From: Planctomycetaceae bacterium
Lineage (GTDB): Bacteria > Planctomycetota > Planctomycetia > Pirellulales > Pirellulaceae
Reading direction: 5' to 3'
Length of the DNA: 58,525 nucleotides
Assembly (NCBI GenBank): GCA_007694185.1
Contig: RECD01000202.1
Coordinates: forward strand, 1-58,525
Shown here: one piece after another, positions 29,492 to 39,327 of the stretch
Layout of the letters: each line of letters opens with the position of its first letter
Numbering within the stretch: position 1 is the stretch's first letter
The notes under the pieces: generated by a model
Told to the model about the DNA's origin: nothing
What the model saw: the letters and a program-made list of their open reading frames with translations, nothing else
The model's database searches: none
Position numbers and translations under genes: made by a program

Positions 29492-29550
29492 CCACACGAC
29501 GCCGCCCGGCCCGGCCAGGAAAACCGGGTGCGACCATCGGTTCGACCGGC

Positions 29551-31167
29551 TCAACCCGTGACGGATGGACCGCTGATGGGAACCGGGCCGGCCGCCCGGA
29601 TCGCGTCGCTAGAGCCGGTTTCGAACTTACGAAAATTTTCGCGGAACAGGTCAGCCAAGCGGTTGGCCATTTGATCGTACGATTCCGGGTTCGCCCAAGC
29701 GTCGCGCGGCCAAAGTAAATCCTTCGGCAGATCGCCTGCGGTAACCGGGACATGGAATCCGAAGACCGGATCGGTGCGGGTCAGGGCTTGCGCCAAAGTG
29801 CCGTTGTGGATCGCGTCGATGATCCCCCGCGTCAACCGCAAGTTCATTCGCCTGCCGACCCCGTAGCCGCCACCGGTCCAGCCGGTGTTGACCAACCAGA
29901 CATTGACGCCGTGTTGGCGAATCTGGTCCGCCAACAGCTCCGCATACTTCGCCGGGTGCCAGACGAGAAACGCGGCGCCGAAACAGGCGCTGAAGGTCGC
30001 CGTCGGCTCGTTGATCCCCATCTCGGTTCCGGCCACTTTGGCCGTGTACCCGCTGATGAAGTGGTACATCGCCTGCTCGGGCGTCAATCGGCTGACCGGC
30101 GGCAGCACGCCGAAGGCGTCGCAGGTCAGAAAGACGATGTTCCGCGGGTGTTGGCCGACGCAAGGGACCATGGCCCCCGGAATGAACTCGATCGGGTAAG
30201 CGACACGGGTGTTCTCGGTGATCGATGCGTCCTCGTAATTAACCTCGTGCGTGCTGTCGTCGTAAACGACATTCTCCAGCACCGCGCCGTAGCGGATCGC
30301 TTGGTAGATCTCCGGCTCGTGATGTTGCGACAGATGGATCACCTTGGCATAGCAACCCCCTTCGATGTTGAAGATGCCGTCATCGGTCCAACAGTGTTCG
30401 TCGTCGCCGATCAGGGCTCGGCGCGGGTCGGTCGATAGGGTCGTCTTGCCGGTGCCGCTCAGCCCGAAAAATAGCGTCACGTCACCGGGGTCGCTGGTCG
30501 AGCAGTTCGCGCTGCAGTGCATGCTGAGCACACCCCGACGCGGCATCTCGTAGTTCATCACCGTGAACACGCCCTTCTTCATCTCGCCGGCGTACTGCGT
30601 GCCGAGGATCACCAATTCGCCTTGCTCGATGTTCAAATCGATGCTGGTGCGACTGGTCATTTGAGGCGTGTAGGGGTTGGCCGGGAAACTGCCCGCGTTG
30701 AGGATCGTCAAGTCGGGCTCGCCGAAGCCAGCCAACTCTTCCATCGTCGGGCGGATCAGCATGTTGTGCATGAACAGCGCGTGGTAAGCGCTCTCGGCGA
30801 TCACCCGAACCTTGATTTGGTGGGTCGGGTCCCAGCCGGCGAAACCGTCGAAGACGAAGATCCGCTTGCGGGTATTGAGGTAATCGATCGCCCGTTGGCG
30901 GTTGATCAAGTAGGAACGTTCGGTCAACCGGATGTTGATGTCGCCCCACCAAATGTTGCTGGAGCTTTCCGGGGAGTCGACGATCCGCTTGTCCTTCGGA
31001 CTGCGTCCCGTCTTGTCGCCGCTACGGGTGGCTAGCGCCCCGCTGGCCGCGATCGCCGCGTGCCGGTCGATGATCGCGTATTCGTACAGCCGTGCCGGCG
31101 TGGCGTTGCGAACGATGTTCTTGACGGTCAAACCGTAGGGAGACAGATCGGTCGGGTTGATGCTCAT
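29551..31167 (-). CDS. pckA: Phosphoenolpyruvate carboxykinase (ATP)
   Basis: 538 residues, the usual length. It converts oxaloacetate and ATP to PEP, CO2 and ADP, the first step of gluconeogenesis. Visible motifs: GRSPKDKRIV (substrate-binding Arg), the kinase-1a P-loop GLSGTGKTTLS (near residue 240), metal-binding LIGDDEHCWTDDGIFN, and NEPTATFSACFGAAF. It lies at the end of a run of minus-strand genes, 82 bases after a cytochrome c peroxidase-like gene. Confidence 0.97.
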   Translation of the reverse strand: MSINPTDLSPYGLTVKNIVRNATPARLYEYAIIDRHAAIAASGALATRSGDKTGRSPKDKRIVDSPESSSNIWWGDINIRLTERSYLINRQRAIDYLNTRKRIFVFDGFAGWDPTHQIKVRVIAESAYHALFMHNMLIRPTMEELAGFGEPDLTILNAGSFPANPYTPQMTSRTSIDLNIEQGELVILGTQYAGEMKKGVFTVMNYEMPRRGVLSMHCSANCSTSDPGDVTLFFGLSGTGKTTLSTDPRRALIGDDEHCWTDDGIFNIEGGCYAKVIHLSQHHEPEIYQAIRYGAVLENVVYDDSTHEVNYEDASITENTRVAYPIEFIPGAMVPCVGQHPRNIVFLTCDAFGVLPPVSRLTPEQAMYHFISGYTAKVAGTEMGINEPTATFSACFGAAFLVWHPAKYAELLADQIRQHGVNVWLVNTGWTGGGYGVGRRMNLRLTRGIIDAIHNGTLAQALTRTDPVFGFHVPVTAGDLPKDLLWPRDAWANPESYDQMANRLADLFRENFRKFETGSSDAIRAAGPVPISGPSVTG

Positions 31168-31249
31168 GGGGTACCGCGATTCCGGAAAAGGGGCCTGGTA
31201 ACGGCCGGGAGGCGAGCTCGCTGCCGTCCGTTGGCAGCGTCGTCAGCCG

Positions 31250-32545
31250 TCATCGTGGTGGTTTTGCCGCCGGGGTCAAGCGGGATTGACGACCAGGCGA
31301 TTCGACAAACGGGTCCGAGTATCGCGGGTCGGTCAGCAACTTCGCGTCGGTGAGCGTTTTCAGGAAGGCGACCAAAGCGTCGACATCGGACTGGGCTCGG
31401 CCCAATCCGGACGACTCGAGGTTCTGCAACCGCCGGTCGAGATTGACGTGAGGACGGATGCTCCAATTGTAGTGCTCGACGACCGATTCCAAGGTGCGGA
31501 ACCGACCGTCGTGCATGTAGGGTCCGGTCAACTCGACGAACCTAAGCGACGACGATTTGAACCGGCCGAAATCTTCCTCTCGCGCCGTGATCCCACCCAA
31601 CCCCGGATCGACGGCGGGATCAGTCCGCTCGAAGTCGTCGACATCGATCCCGTTGGCGACCGGCTGATCGACAAAGAAAAATGCCGCTTGCGTCGCGTCG
31701 AAATGGAGTGGGTCGGCAACGTGGGGGGCTGCACGGTGCGGGTCGGCGGAATGACAAGACGCGCAGCGGGCCTCGCCAAAAAAGAGCGATTTCCCATGAT
31801 TCTCCTCCTCCGTGAAGTTTTCAAACGGGCGGTCGACCGAGCCGGCGCGGGCCAAACCACGATCGAATCGGGAATCGAAAGAGACGATCGAACGGATGAA
31901 TTGGGCTAGGGCTTGGCCGATCCGAGACGCGTCGACTTCAACGTCTCCGAATGCCTCCTGAAACAGTGGCGGGTAGAGCGGGTCGTCAGCCAATTGCCGA
32001 ACGAGCGACGCCAGATCGTGCCCCATCTCGATCTCGTTCTCGATCGGCTGCAACACCTGCGCTTCGAGCGACTCGGCTCGCTCGTCCCAAAAAAATCGCC
32101 CGCGGGCGTAGTAACGCAAGTTGATCAGGCTCATCGAATTGCGGCCGACGCGCCGCCCGTCAAAACCGATGCTCAGCCGTTCGTCATCGGTGAAGGCGAT
32201 CTCTTGCCGGTGACAGGAAGCGCACGAAGTCGTGCCGTTGGCCGACAGCGTCACGTCGTAAAACAGGACCCGGCCGAGCGTCGCGCCGGCGTCGGTGATC
32301 GGGTTTTCAGCCGGCGTGTTGTCGAACCGAGCCGCCAATTCGCGAACGTGCTCGGGCAGGTCCACTTCCGCATACCGATAGGGGGTCGCCGGCAACCGCA
32401 GGGCCCGCGGGACCGCAGCCTGAATCGGCGAATCAGCCACCACAGGTCGGACGCTGGCCACGACCGTCAACCCAATTCCGAAGCAAAGCGTCACCGCAGT
32501 CATCAAACGAGTTGCCCAACGCCGCCGTCGAAACGATTCCGTCAT
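31250..32545 (-). CDS. Diheme cytochrome c peroxidase / MauG-like protein
   Basis: 431 residues with a signal peptide (LMTAVTLCFGIGLTVVASVR). Two c-type heme sites, both CASCH, lie near residues 105 and 263, spaced as in bacterial cytochrome c peroxidases (CASCHRQEIAFTDDERLS and CASCHSADP). GRVLFYDVTLSANGTTSCA-type sequence and GPYMHDGRFRTLESVVEHYN are family segments. It may reduce H2O2 or modify a partner protein. ATG 32545 is preferred over TTG 32551 because AGGA lies 8 bases before it. Downstream of the giant hydrolase-dehydrogenase-cytochrome gene (174 bases), so the two may share electrons. Confidence 0.92.
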   Translation of the reverse strand: MTESFRRRRWATRLMTAVTLCFGIGLTVVASVRPVVADSPIQAAVPRALRLPATPYRYAEVDLPEHVRELAARFDNTPAENPITDAGATLGRVLFYDVTLSANGTTSCASCHRQEIAFTDDERLSIGFDGRRVGRNSMSLINLRYYARGRFFWDERAESLEAQVLQPIENEIEMGHDLASLVRQLADDPLYPPLFQEAFGDVEVDASRIGQALAQFIRSIVSFDSRFDRGLARAGSVDRPFENFTEEENHGKSLFFGEARCASCHSADPHRAAPHVADPLHFDATQAAFFFVDQPVANGIDVDDFERTDPAVDPGLGGITAREEDFGRFKSSSLRFVELTGPYMHDGRFRTLESVVEHYNWSIRPHVNLDRRLQNLESSGLGRAQSDVDALVAFLKTLTDAKLLTDPRYSDPFVESPGRQSRLTPAAKPPR

Positions 32546-32719
32546 CCCCAACGTCCTTTCCTCATGATTCGGTCCGAACGCCTAACGAGAAGGTCGAATG
32601 ACCCGCCGACGAAACAACGCTGGGAGGTATGCTTTCAACCACTTGTTCAAACTTGGACCTACCACTGGGACCGCATTTCATGGACAAACTCAACTCCGAC
32701 CCGCTCGCTTTCGCCATGA

Positions 32720-35700
32720 CTACCGCAAGCTGAGCAGGTAGGCCAAGAGGTCGGCGGCTTGGCGGACGGTCAGTGAGTCGAGCAGGTTTTCGGGCATCAA
32801 CGACCGATCACTCGCCCGCTCCGCTTCGACTCGCTCCGTTTCGATCTCGATCAGCCGCCCCGTGCCGTCGCGCAGCCGGATCGAACCGGCGGACCGGTCC
32901 ACCAACCGTCCGGTGAAGGCTTGTCCTTCGTCGGTCAAAACGGTGATCGCCCGATAGGCTTCGGCGATTTCGGCCGAGGGGTCGATCAGGTGTCGCAGCA
33001 TTTCTCCAGCCACGGGGTATTTGCCGCCGACCCGTGAAAGTTCCGGGCCGACATCGAGCCCCTGGCCATGGATCGCGTGGCATTGGGAACATTGGCCACG
33101 ACCTGCCAAAAAGAGCTGACGTCCCGAGTCGGGGTCGCCGTCGACGGCCAGGACCTGAGCGGGGTCAAATCCCGCCCCGAGTCGCGCGACCCGCCGTGAT
33201 TCCGGCAGCCACGGTTCGAATAATTCGGCGATCACCGGATCGGCGCCGGTCGACTCGTCCAGAATCAGCGACAAGCTTGCCGGATCGAGCCGGTCGGCCG
33301 CGAACGCCGTGGCCAACGTCAAAGCCCCGCTGGGGGTGGCGAGCAACTCGCGGATGGCGGCCAACCGCTGAGCCGGCTCCGCGGCGTCCTTGCCGAGTTC
33401 CTCCGGCAAACTCAGATCCGGTGGCGGTGAAACCGCTTCGCTGGTGCTCGGTTGGTCGCCGGGTGGAAGCCCTTCGATCCAGCGAGCCAGCAACGCGACA
33501 CCCGCTCGGTCGACCCCGTGTGGCCCGATGGGCGGCATGCGGCCGGATCCGAGTTTCGCGGTCCGGTAAAGCAACACCGATCGCGCTGGGTCGCCGGGGG
33601 AGATCAAGCGGGCGGCGTCCAAACGGAAATCGCCACGCATCGGAGTGACATCGACCAGACCCGTGTCGGCGAGCGACTTGGTGTGAGTCACGTCGACCGC
33701 GACCGACGCATTGCCCCCTTCCAAATGGCAGTGGGCACAATTGGCGTGCAGGTAAGACCTGGCCCGCAGGTCGACCGATTGACGCACGTCGTGAGGATCA
33801 ACCAACCGCCGCGGGTCGCGGTGCAATTCGGGCTCGCGGGCCGAATCGGTGCGAATCCAGCCCGCTGCCAACAAACCGTGCCAACCGTCCGCGTCGACGT
33901 CGCCGGTTGGTGACAGGGTGCCGCGGAGCTGCGGTTCGGTCATCCCCAACGCCTCCCCTCGCCACGGGGTGTGGCAGGTCCGGCACTGGCTGCGTGCGGC
34001 AAAGGCCCAGTTCAGCTCCATTCGGCCATCCGGCGAAGCGGGATCGGTGATCGTCAATTGACGGAACTCACCACCTGCCTCGACCAGTTTCGCATCGCTC
34101 GCCGCATCGTCCCAGCGGAACGTCGAGTGGCTCCAATCGCCGAGCCCGAGCGATTTGGCGATCTGGGTTTCGATCGGCCGCCGGGTATCGGGATCGCCCG
34201 CGACCAATTCTATAAAGTAGGTTTTGGCCAGCACCGTGCCGGTCGGAAACAGCCCGCCCGTGCGAAACCAGTCGAACGTCGTCTGGGGCGTGGCGAAGAA
34301 CGTCGGAGGCTCGTCCCCGGGGACGGCCATCCAATACTCCGCCGTCGCGCCGTCGCGAAACATCGGGGCGGCGATCCGGTAGGGGACGACGCCGGCGGCG
34401 GGGACGAGCGGATCGGTGGAACTGACCAACCCGGTATCGCTGAGTCTGCGCGGGAAACTGGCGGTCGATTCCGCCGCGGGATTCGGTTCCAGCCGATGGA
34501 TGGCCGACCGGCCCGCGCTGTTGTAATCGAGCACCAACAGTTCGCCGTCGTGATCGAGTTCGAACGAGACCGGCTTGACCGCACCGACCGCGATCTCGCG
34601 AAAGCCCAACACCCGCTGGGAATCGAACTCGGCCGCCCACAACCGCCGCGTGATCCAATCACCGAAGACGTACTGGCCATGAATCTGCGGGAACCGAGAA
34701 CCGCGATAAACGACGCCGCCGGTGACGGAAGCGGCGTCCGCGTGAGACAGTGCGATGTCGGCCGGCAAGATCGGCGTCGGGCCGGGCCGAGCGTCCGGAC
34801 GGGCGTCGCCGGGGCCTTCCTTGATCGGCCAACCGTAATTGCCCCCAGGCCGAACGCGATAAATCATCTCCCACGCTTCCCACCCAACATCTCCCACCCA
34901 CAGGTCGCCTGTCGGCGGGTCAAAACTCATCCGCCACGGGTTGCGAAACCCGTAGGCATAAACCTCGGGTGCCGCCCCCTCCAATTCGACGAACGGGTTG
35001 TCCGGCGGGATCGAATAGCCACGGTCAGGAAGCGGTCTATCCATGTCAATCCGCAGGATCGCGGAGTAGACGTCACCGACATTCTGTCCGTGATCGTAAC
35101 TGTCAGGCGGGGAGGGCGAGGTCGCGTCGCCGGTCGAAATGTAGAGCATGCCGTCGGGACCGAAGGCGACGGTGCATCCGTTGTGGCCGCCCGAATCGAA
35201 CAGCAGAATCGTTCGCTCGCTCTCCAACACCAACTCGGGTGGCTCCCCGGCACGCAATTCAAAGCTGGCGATGTGCGTCCCTTCAGGACGCCGGGCCCCA
35301 CGTGAGACGAGGTAGCAGATGACGACCCTGCGGTTGCTTTGGAAATCGGGATGAAACGCGATGCTGTAAACCGAAATTCGCTTCGCATCCTCGGGCCCAT
35401 GCCCACTCAGCGGTGGCGGCGTCTGGCTAAAGTCGGCCAGCAGCGTTGCCCCCGCAGGCGGCGTTTCCCCCCCCGCGTCGCCCGACGGTTCGCTCCCGGA
35501 TCGCTTGCCACCGTCCCGCCATTCGTCCGCCAGGAACGTGAAGATCTTGCCGTCTTCTTGGCAGACCAGCATCCGGTTCGGTTCGGCCCCGGGCAGATTC
35601 GGCATCGCATGCACCGAAACCGGCCGATCGAACTCCAAACCGGGATAGGCGTTGCGGAGGACAAACGGCGGGGCGGGATCGGGTGAGCCGACTAATTTCG

Positions 35701-37495
35701 AACCGTCCCACGGGACCCGTCGGCCAGTGGCCTCCGCCGCCACCGACTCGGTCCAACTCGCCACCTCGGTCGCGACCAACAACGCCATCGCCCCGCCACG
35801 GTTGTCCTTGCCGACGATCGCTTGGCGGTCGTAGTAGTCTCGCAGACTCTGCTGCTTGCCGGTCCCGGTGCAGACGTCGGTCAGCCGCCCGTCGTCGCCG
35901 ATCCGCCGTTTCAATCCCGCCCAGGCCCTCCGGATCGCCGGCTCGAAACGTTCGCCTTCCAACCACCCCTGTTGGACGCCACGGAGCATCGCGTAGGTGA
36001 TCATGCAGGTCGCGGTCAATTCACGGTAGCTCTCCGGCCGATCGATGACCTGGTGCCACATGCCGCCGTCGCCCTGATGCGGCAGCAGCGCCGTCAGGTG
36101 ATTTTGGAAAGCCGCGAGCATCTCTTCACGTTCCGGACGAGTCTCCGGGATTTGGTCCAGGCAGAGCGCCAAGCCGAGTGCGGGGAAGCCGTTGCCTCGA
36201 CCCCAAGCCGATTCGTCCAGCGGCGAATGCCGGTGCAACCCGTCGGCTCGAAGATTCAAATCGAGCATGTACCGCAGATGCCGTCCGGCAACCTGAAAAT
36301 ATCGATCGTCACCCGTCAATCGGCCCGCTTCGACCAACATCGGCGTGCTCATGAAGACCGCGTCACTCATCTCCGAATGCCCGGGCATCACTTCGACCAG
36401 ATTGCCGTCGGAGTCGAAGCCGCGGTCGCCGACCTGCTTGACGAGCTCCACGAACCGCGGATCGCCGCCGGTCCGCGCGAGCTCGGCGAATACCAGATGC
36501 CCTGCAAAGACACTGCCGCTGCTCCTTTCGTCGATCGTCTGCTTCCCCAACCACTGACTCGCGATCTTCACGACATCGGCTGCCATCTCCGCATCGCCCA
36601 GCAGCCGAGCCAATCGCAACCGCCCTAGCACGGCCGTTCCCTGCAGGTACTCGACAGGCTGCAACGTGTGGCCGTAGTGCTTGGCCAGTTCGATCGCCAC
36701 TTGCCGAGGCGTGCGTGCGACCCGTGCCCGCAGCGTCTGTCGAGCGGAGGAGGGAGCTTGCGGTGCGAGCCGTTGCCAAGAGCGGACCAAGTCTTCCCAG
36801 TCTGCATCCGTGGCGGCACCTTGCGTCCCGACATCGAGCCGCCAGGCCGGGATGCCTCCGACTCCGGCGACGTCCCCTGTGGGCAACGCGGCGGCCAAAC
36901 TTCCCTCATCCAAGCCGTTGCCCGTCCCCGGGCCGCGCCAAGCGGTCTCGGCTCCCTCGGCCTCATGAACCTCGATCACCGCGTCAAAGCCCTCGATCGC
37001 CAACCACCGCCACAAATACTGCGCCTCAACCGCCGTCGAACTGCGGTAGCCGTCCTCCGGGGGCGGAAACCGCAGCGGCGCCGACGACACGGCATCCCCG
37101 GCAGTGGGGCGAACCAACGGCACGAGTGTGATCGTCCAGTCGTCCGCATCGGTCGACACGAGCAACCGGCGGCGCAACTCCTCCGCCGCCCCGACGCTCC
37201 GATCGGGGCCATTCAATCCGGCCACGATCACCAACCGCCGAACCGGATCGGTCAACCCTTGATCCGTCGCAGATTCAGCGGGTTGAGGGACCTTCGCGAT
37301 GATCGGCAGGTCGTCGCGGGTCACGCCGATCGGCACCTCATTCGACTCCGGTCGAATCGACGAAACTGACAGCGAGTTCGGTTGGTCGGCTTGGTTTTGA
37401 GCGACCGCCTGCGGCCGGGCGAACCAAGTGGCCACGAAGGCGAAGAGCACCAAACTGAACGGCAGCGGTCGCCAAAGGGAAATCAAAGAACACAT
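32720..37495 (-). CDS. Chimeric GH88/105-like hydrolase, sugar-dehydrogenase propeller and cytochrome c protein
   Basis: 1591 residues with a signal peptide (PLPFSLVLFAFVATWFARPQ). Regions in order: an N-terminal domain (about 40-215) of unclear identity, with a faint M14-peptidase look (LVIVAGLNGPDRSV, AVIEVHEAEG); an alpha-barrel (about 220-590) with the GH88/GH105 motif DESAWGRGNGF and MSDAVFM; a glucose/sorbosone dehydrogenase six-blade propeller (about 620-1000; HNGCTVAFGPDGMLYISTGD, YAYGFRNPWRMSFDP, GGNYGWPI); and a cytochrome region with CRTCH, CAHCH and CSQCH, ending in a planctomycete heme-binding domain (GPELSRVGGKYP). It could hydrolyse oligosaccharides, oxidise the sugar and pass electrons to heme. 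The ATG at 37495 is chosen because upstream sequence is a non-codon-sized tandem repeat. Confidence 0.88.
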   Translation of the reverse strand: MCSLISLWRPLPFSLVLFAFVATWFARPQAVAQNQADQPNSLSVSSIRPESNEVPIGVTRDDLPIIAKVPQPAESATDQGLTDPVRRLVIVAGLNGPDRSVGAAEELRRRLLVSTDADDWTITLVPLVRPTAGDAVSSAPLRFPPPEDGYRSSTAVEAQYLWRWLAIEGFDAVIEVHEAEGAETAWRGPGTGNGLDEGSLAAALPTGDVAGVGGIPAWRLDVGTQGAATDADWEDLVRSWQRLAPQAPSSARQTLRARVARTPRQVAIELAKHYGHTLQPVEYLQGTAVLGRLRLARLLGDAEMAADVVKIASQWLGKQTIDERSSGSVFAGHLVFAELARTGGDPRFVELVKQVGDRGFDSDGNLVEVMPGHSEMSDAVFMSTPMLVEAGRLTGDDRYFQVAGRHLRYMLDLNLRADGLHRHSPLDESAWGRGNGFPALGLALCLDQIPETRPEREEMLAAFQNHLTALLPHQGDGGMWHQVIDRPESYRELTATCMITYAMLRGVQQGWLEGERFEPAIRRAWAGLKRRIGDDGRLTDVCTGTGKQQSLRDYYDRQAIVGKDNRGGAMALLVATEVASWTESVAAEATGRRVPWDGSKLVGSPDPAPPFVLRNAYPGLEFDRPVSVHAMPNLPGAEPNRMLVCQEDGKIFTFLADEWRDGGKRSGSEPSGDAGGETPPAGATLLADFSQTPPPLSGHGPEDAKRISVYSIAFHPDFQSNRRVVICYLVSRGARRPEGTHIASFELRAGEPPELVLESERTILLFDSGGHNGCTVAFGPDGMLYISTGDATSPSPPDSYDHGQNVGDVYSAILRIDMDRPLPDRGYSIPPDNPFVELEGAAPEVYAYGFRNPWRMSFDPPTGDLWVGDVGWEAWEMIYRVRPGGNYGWPIKEGPGDARPDARPGPTPILPADIALSHADAASVTGGVVYRGSRFPQIHGQYVFGDWITRRLWAAEFDSQRVLGFREIAVGAVKPVSFELDHDGELLVLDYNSAGRSAIHRLEPNPAAESTASFPRRLSDTGLVSSTDPLVPAAGVVPYRIAAPMFRDGATAEYWMAVPGDEPPTFFATPQTTFDWFRTGGLFPTGTVLAKTYFIELVAGDPDTRRPIETQIAKSLGLGDWSHSTFRWDDAASDAKLVEAGGEFRQLTITDPASPDGRMELNWAFAARSQCRTCHTPWRGEALGMTEPQLRGTLSPTGDVDADGWHGLLAAGWIRTDSAREPELHRDPRRLVDPHDVRQSVDLRARSYLHANCAHCHLEGGNASVAVDVTHTKSLADTGLVDVTPMRGDFRLDAARLISPGDPARSVLLYRTAKLGSGRMPPIGPHGVDRAGVALLARWIEGLPPGDQPSTSEAVSPPPDLSLPEELGKDAAEPAQRLAAIRELLATPSGALTLATAFAADRLDPASLSLILDESTGADPVIAELFEPWLPESRRVARLGAGFDPAQVLAVDGDPDSGRQLFLAGRGQCSQCHAIHGQGLDVGPELSRVGGKYPVAGEMLRHLIDPSAEIAEAYRAITVLTDEGQAFTGRLVDRSAGSIRLRDGTGRLIEIETERVEAERASDRSLMPENLLDSLTVRQAADLLAYLLSLR

Positions 37496-37613
37496 CGTCC
37501 GTCGCCCCGCGTCGGGGGGCTCCTTGGCAGCAGGCGGGTGGGGGATCAACGGGGACAACGGTTGGCGAAGTGAACAACCGAAGCGGCCGCCGGTTGTGGA
37601 ACTCGACCGGCGT

Positions 37614-37680
37614 GGCCATCGACCGGCACCGGCCATCGACCGGCACCGGCCATCGACCGGCACCGGCCATCGATCAGCAC
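37614..37680. repeat. 17-bp tandem repeat, about four copies
   Basis: GGCCATCGACCGGCACC is repeated exactly at 37614, 37631 and 37648, with a partial diverged copy from 37665. The unit is not a multiple of three, which argues against coding. It lies between two minus-strand genes, in the 191-base gap. Confidence 0.9.
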
Positions 37681-37686
37681 AGGGCG

Positions 37687-39327
37687 TCAGTCGGCGAAGC
37701 AGTAGAGACGGGTACGGGTGCGGACGTAGAGCCGACCGTCCGAGATCGCCGGCGTCGCCGCGGTCGCCTCCGCCATGTCGTTGCGGCTCAATACCCGCAG
37801 TTCCGGACCGTCGTCGATCACCGTCAAGATCCCAGGTTCGGACGTGACGTAAATTTTACCGTCACCGTGAACGGGCGAAGCGAGGTAGTTGCCGACGGTC
37901 CCGATCCGCTGACGCTCCCAGACCGGTTCGCCACGCTCGATGTCGAACGAGCTGGCGATGCCGCCCTGCTTGACCAGAAACATCCGGTCGCCGGCGACGA
38001 GCGGCGACACGATGTGGGACGGAGCCTTCGACGGGTGCGACCACAGCACATGGGTCTGCGAAACGTCTCCTGATCCGCCTCCACGCACCGCTTGGATCGA
38101 AGACTGCTTCTGAAGTTCATCCAATTCGGCAGTGATTTTGGCGATGTCTTGTACCGATCCGAGCCTTTCGCGAACCTCGCTTGCCGACAGGCCGCCGCGG
38201 TTCGACGGATCGAGGAACGCCAAGTCGATCTCGTCCCCTTCCAATACCCCGTCGCCGTTGATGTCACCCCGTTCAAACTTTTTCCAGAACGCCTCCGGAA
38301 TCGGCTTGTCTTTGTTCAACCGATGTTGGTTGGCGAGGATCTCCTCACGGGTGATCTTGCCGTCCCCGTTGACGTCGGCGGTCGCCAGCCACTGATAGGT
38401 GATACCGGAACTTTCGACCGATACGTAAGCCACGCCGTCGCGAACCACCGGCGTCGTCTTGATATTTCGACAATGCAGGTCTGCGAACCATTTCCGTTCG
38501 CCGGTGTCGTAATCGTAACCGATCAGTTTCCCGGTTCCCGCAACGACGACCTCCGGCCCATCAGCGGTTTCACAGATCACCGGATGGGAGTAGCTGCATG
38601 CCATGTCGCCGCGATCGTCTTGCCAAACGATCTCTCCCGTCCGCTTGTTCAACCCGTAGGCGGCCGGAAACAGGTCATCATCCTGCGCGAAAAACAGTCG
38701 CTCGCCATGCACCACGGGCGAAGCGCCCGGCCCCCAGTCGAACACGAAGTAGGGTTCCGGGATCTCCGTTTGCCACACCGACTCGCCCGACGCGGCGTCC
38801 AGCGCCATCAAACCCAGCCTGGCATGGTAGAGATACACCCGCTCATCATCGGCCGCCGGCGTTGACGACGCGTAGCTGTTGGAGGCATGCACCAGCGGCA
38901 ACGGGTCCCCTTCGATCGGGAAGTCTCGCTGCCAAAGCGGCTTGCCGGTGGAGGCGTCGAAGGCTTGCACCCGAAACCGGTCGCCCGGCAACTCCCCGAT
39001 CATCGCGGTCGCGAAAATGCGGCCCGCGGCGATGCAGGGCGAACCGATCCCGTCACCGACCTCGGCTGACCAACTCAAATTTGCCGACGTCGGCGAGAAC
39101 TCGACCGGCAGCCCGCGATCGGACAACGACACGCCGGTGCAGTTGGGGCCTCGCCATTGCGGCCAATCCTCGGCGATGGCCAGGGACGAGCCTGCCAGCG
39201 TCAAAGCCATCGCCCCGAGCGACAACAGGCTTGGCCGAACGGCAGCCGAACTCCAGTCTGAAATTGCAACAAGCCTCCTGCCAACTGAGCGATGGGGGGG
39301 CTCGGTAGCGAATAACGACGACGGCAT
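37687..39327 (-). CDS. Secreted PQQ-like propeller protein with inserted EF-hands
   Basis: 546 residues. Export signal around SLLSLGAMALTLAGSSLAIA, then DWPQWRGPNCTGVS, the usual opening of planctomycete BamB/PQQ-type propellers. Blades include FDASTGKPLWQRDF, LDAASGESVWQTEI and YDYDTGERKWFADL. Between blades (about residues 310-375) are two EF-hand calcium loops, DVNGDGKITREE and DINGDGVLEGDE. It might bind PQQ as a dehydrogenase or act as a scaffold; catalytic residues are not clear. GAGGAG 7 bases before the ATG at 39327 supports this start. It precedes the giant chimeric gene on the same strand. Confidence 0.88.
   Translation of the reverse strand: MPSSLFATEPPHRSVGRRLVAISDWSSAAVRPSLLSLGAMALTLAGSSLAIAEDWPQWRGPNCTGVSLSDRGLPVEFSPTSANLSWSAEVGDGIGSPCIAAGRIFATAMIGELPGDRFRVQAFDASTGKPLWQRDFPIEGDPLPLVHASNSYASSTPAADDERVYLYHARLGLMALDAASGESVWQTEIPEPYFVFDWGPGASPVVHGERLFFAQDDDLFPAAYGLNKRTGEIVWQDDRGDMACSYSHPVICETADGPEVVVAGTGKLIGYDYDTGERKWFADLHCRNIKTTPVVRDGVAYVSVESSGITYQWLATADVNGDGKITREEILANQHRLNKDKPIPEAFWKKFERGDINGDGVLEGDEIDLAFLDPSNRGGLSASEVRERLGSVQDIAKITAELDELQKQSSIQAVRGGGSGDVSQTHVLWSHPSKAPSHIVSPLVAGDRMFLVKQGGIASSFDIERGEPVWERQRIGTVGNYLASPVHGDGKIYVTSEPGILTVIDDGPELRVLSRNDMAEATAATPAISDGRLYVRTRTRLYCFAD

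Noticed and set aside
33971-35305. A 444-residue open frame opposite the chimeric hydrolase gene
   Set aside because: No family resemblance, and the opposite strand encodes recognisable dehydrogenase-propeller motifs throughout.
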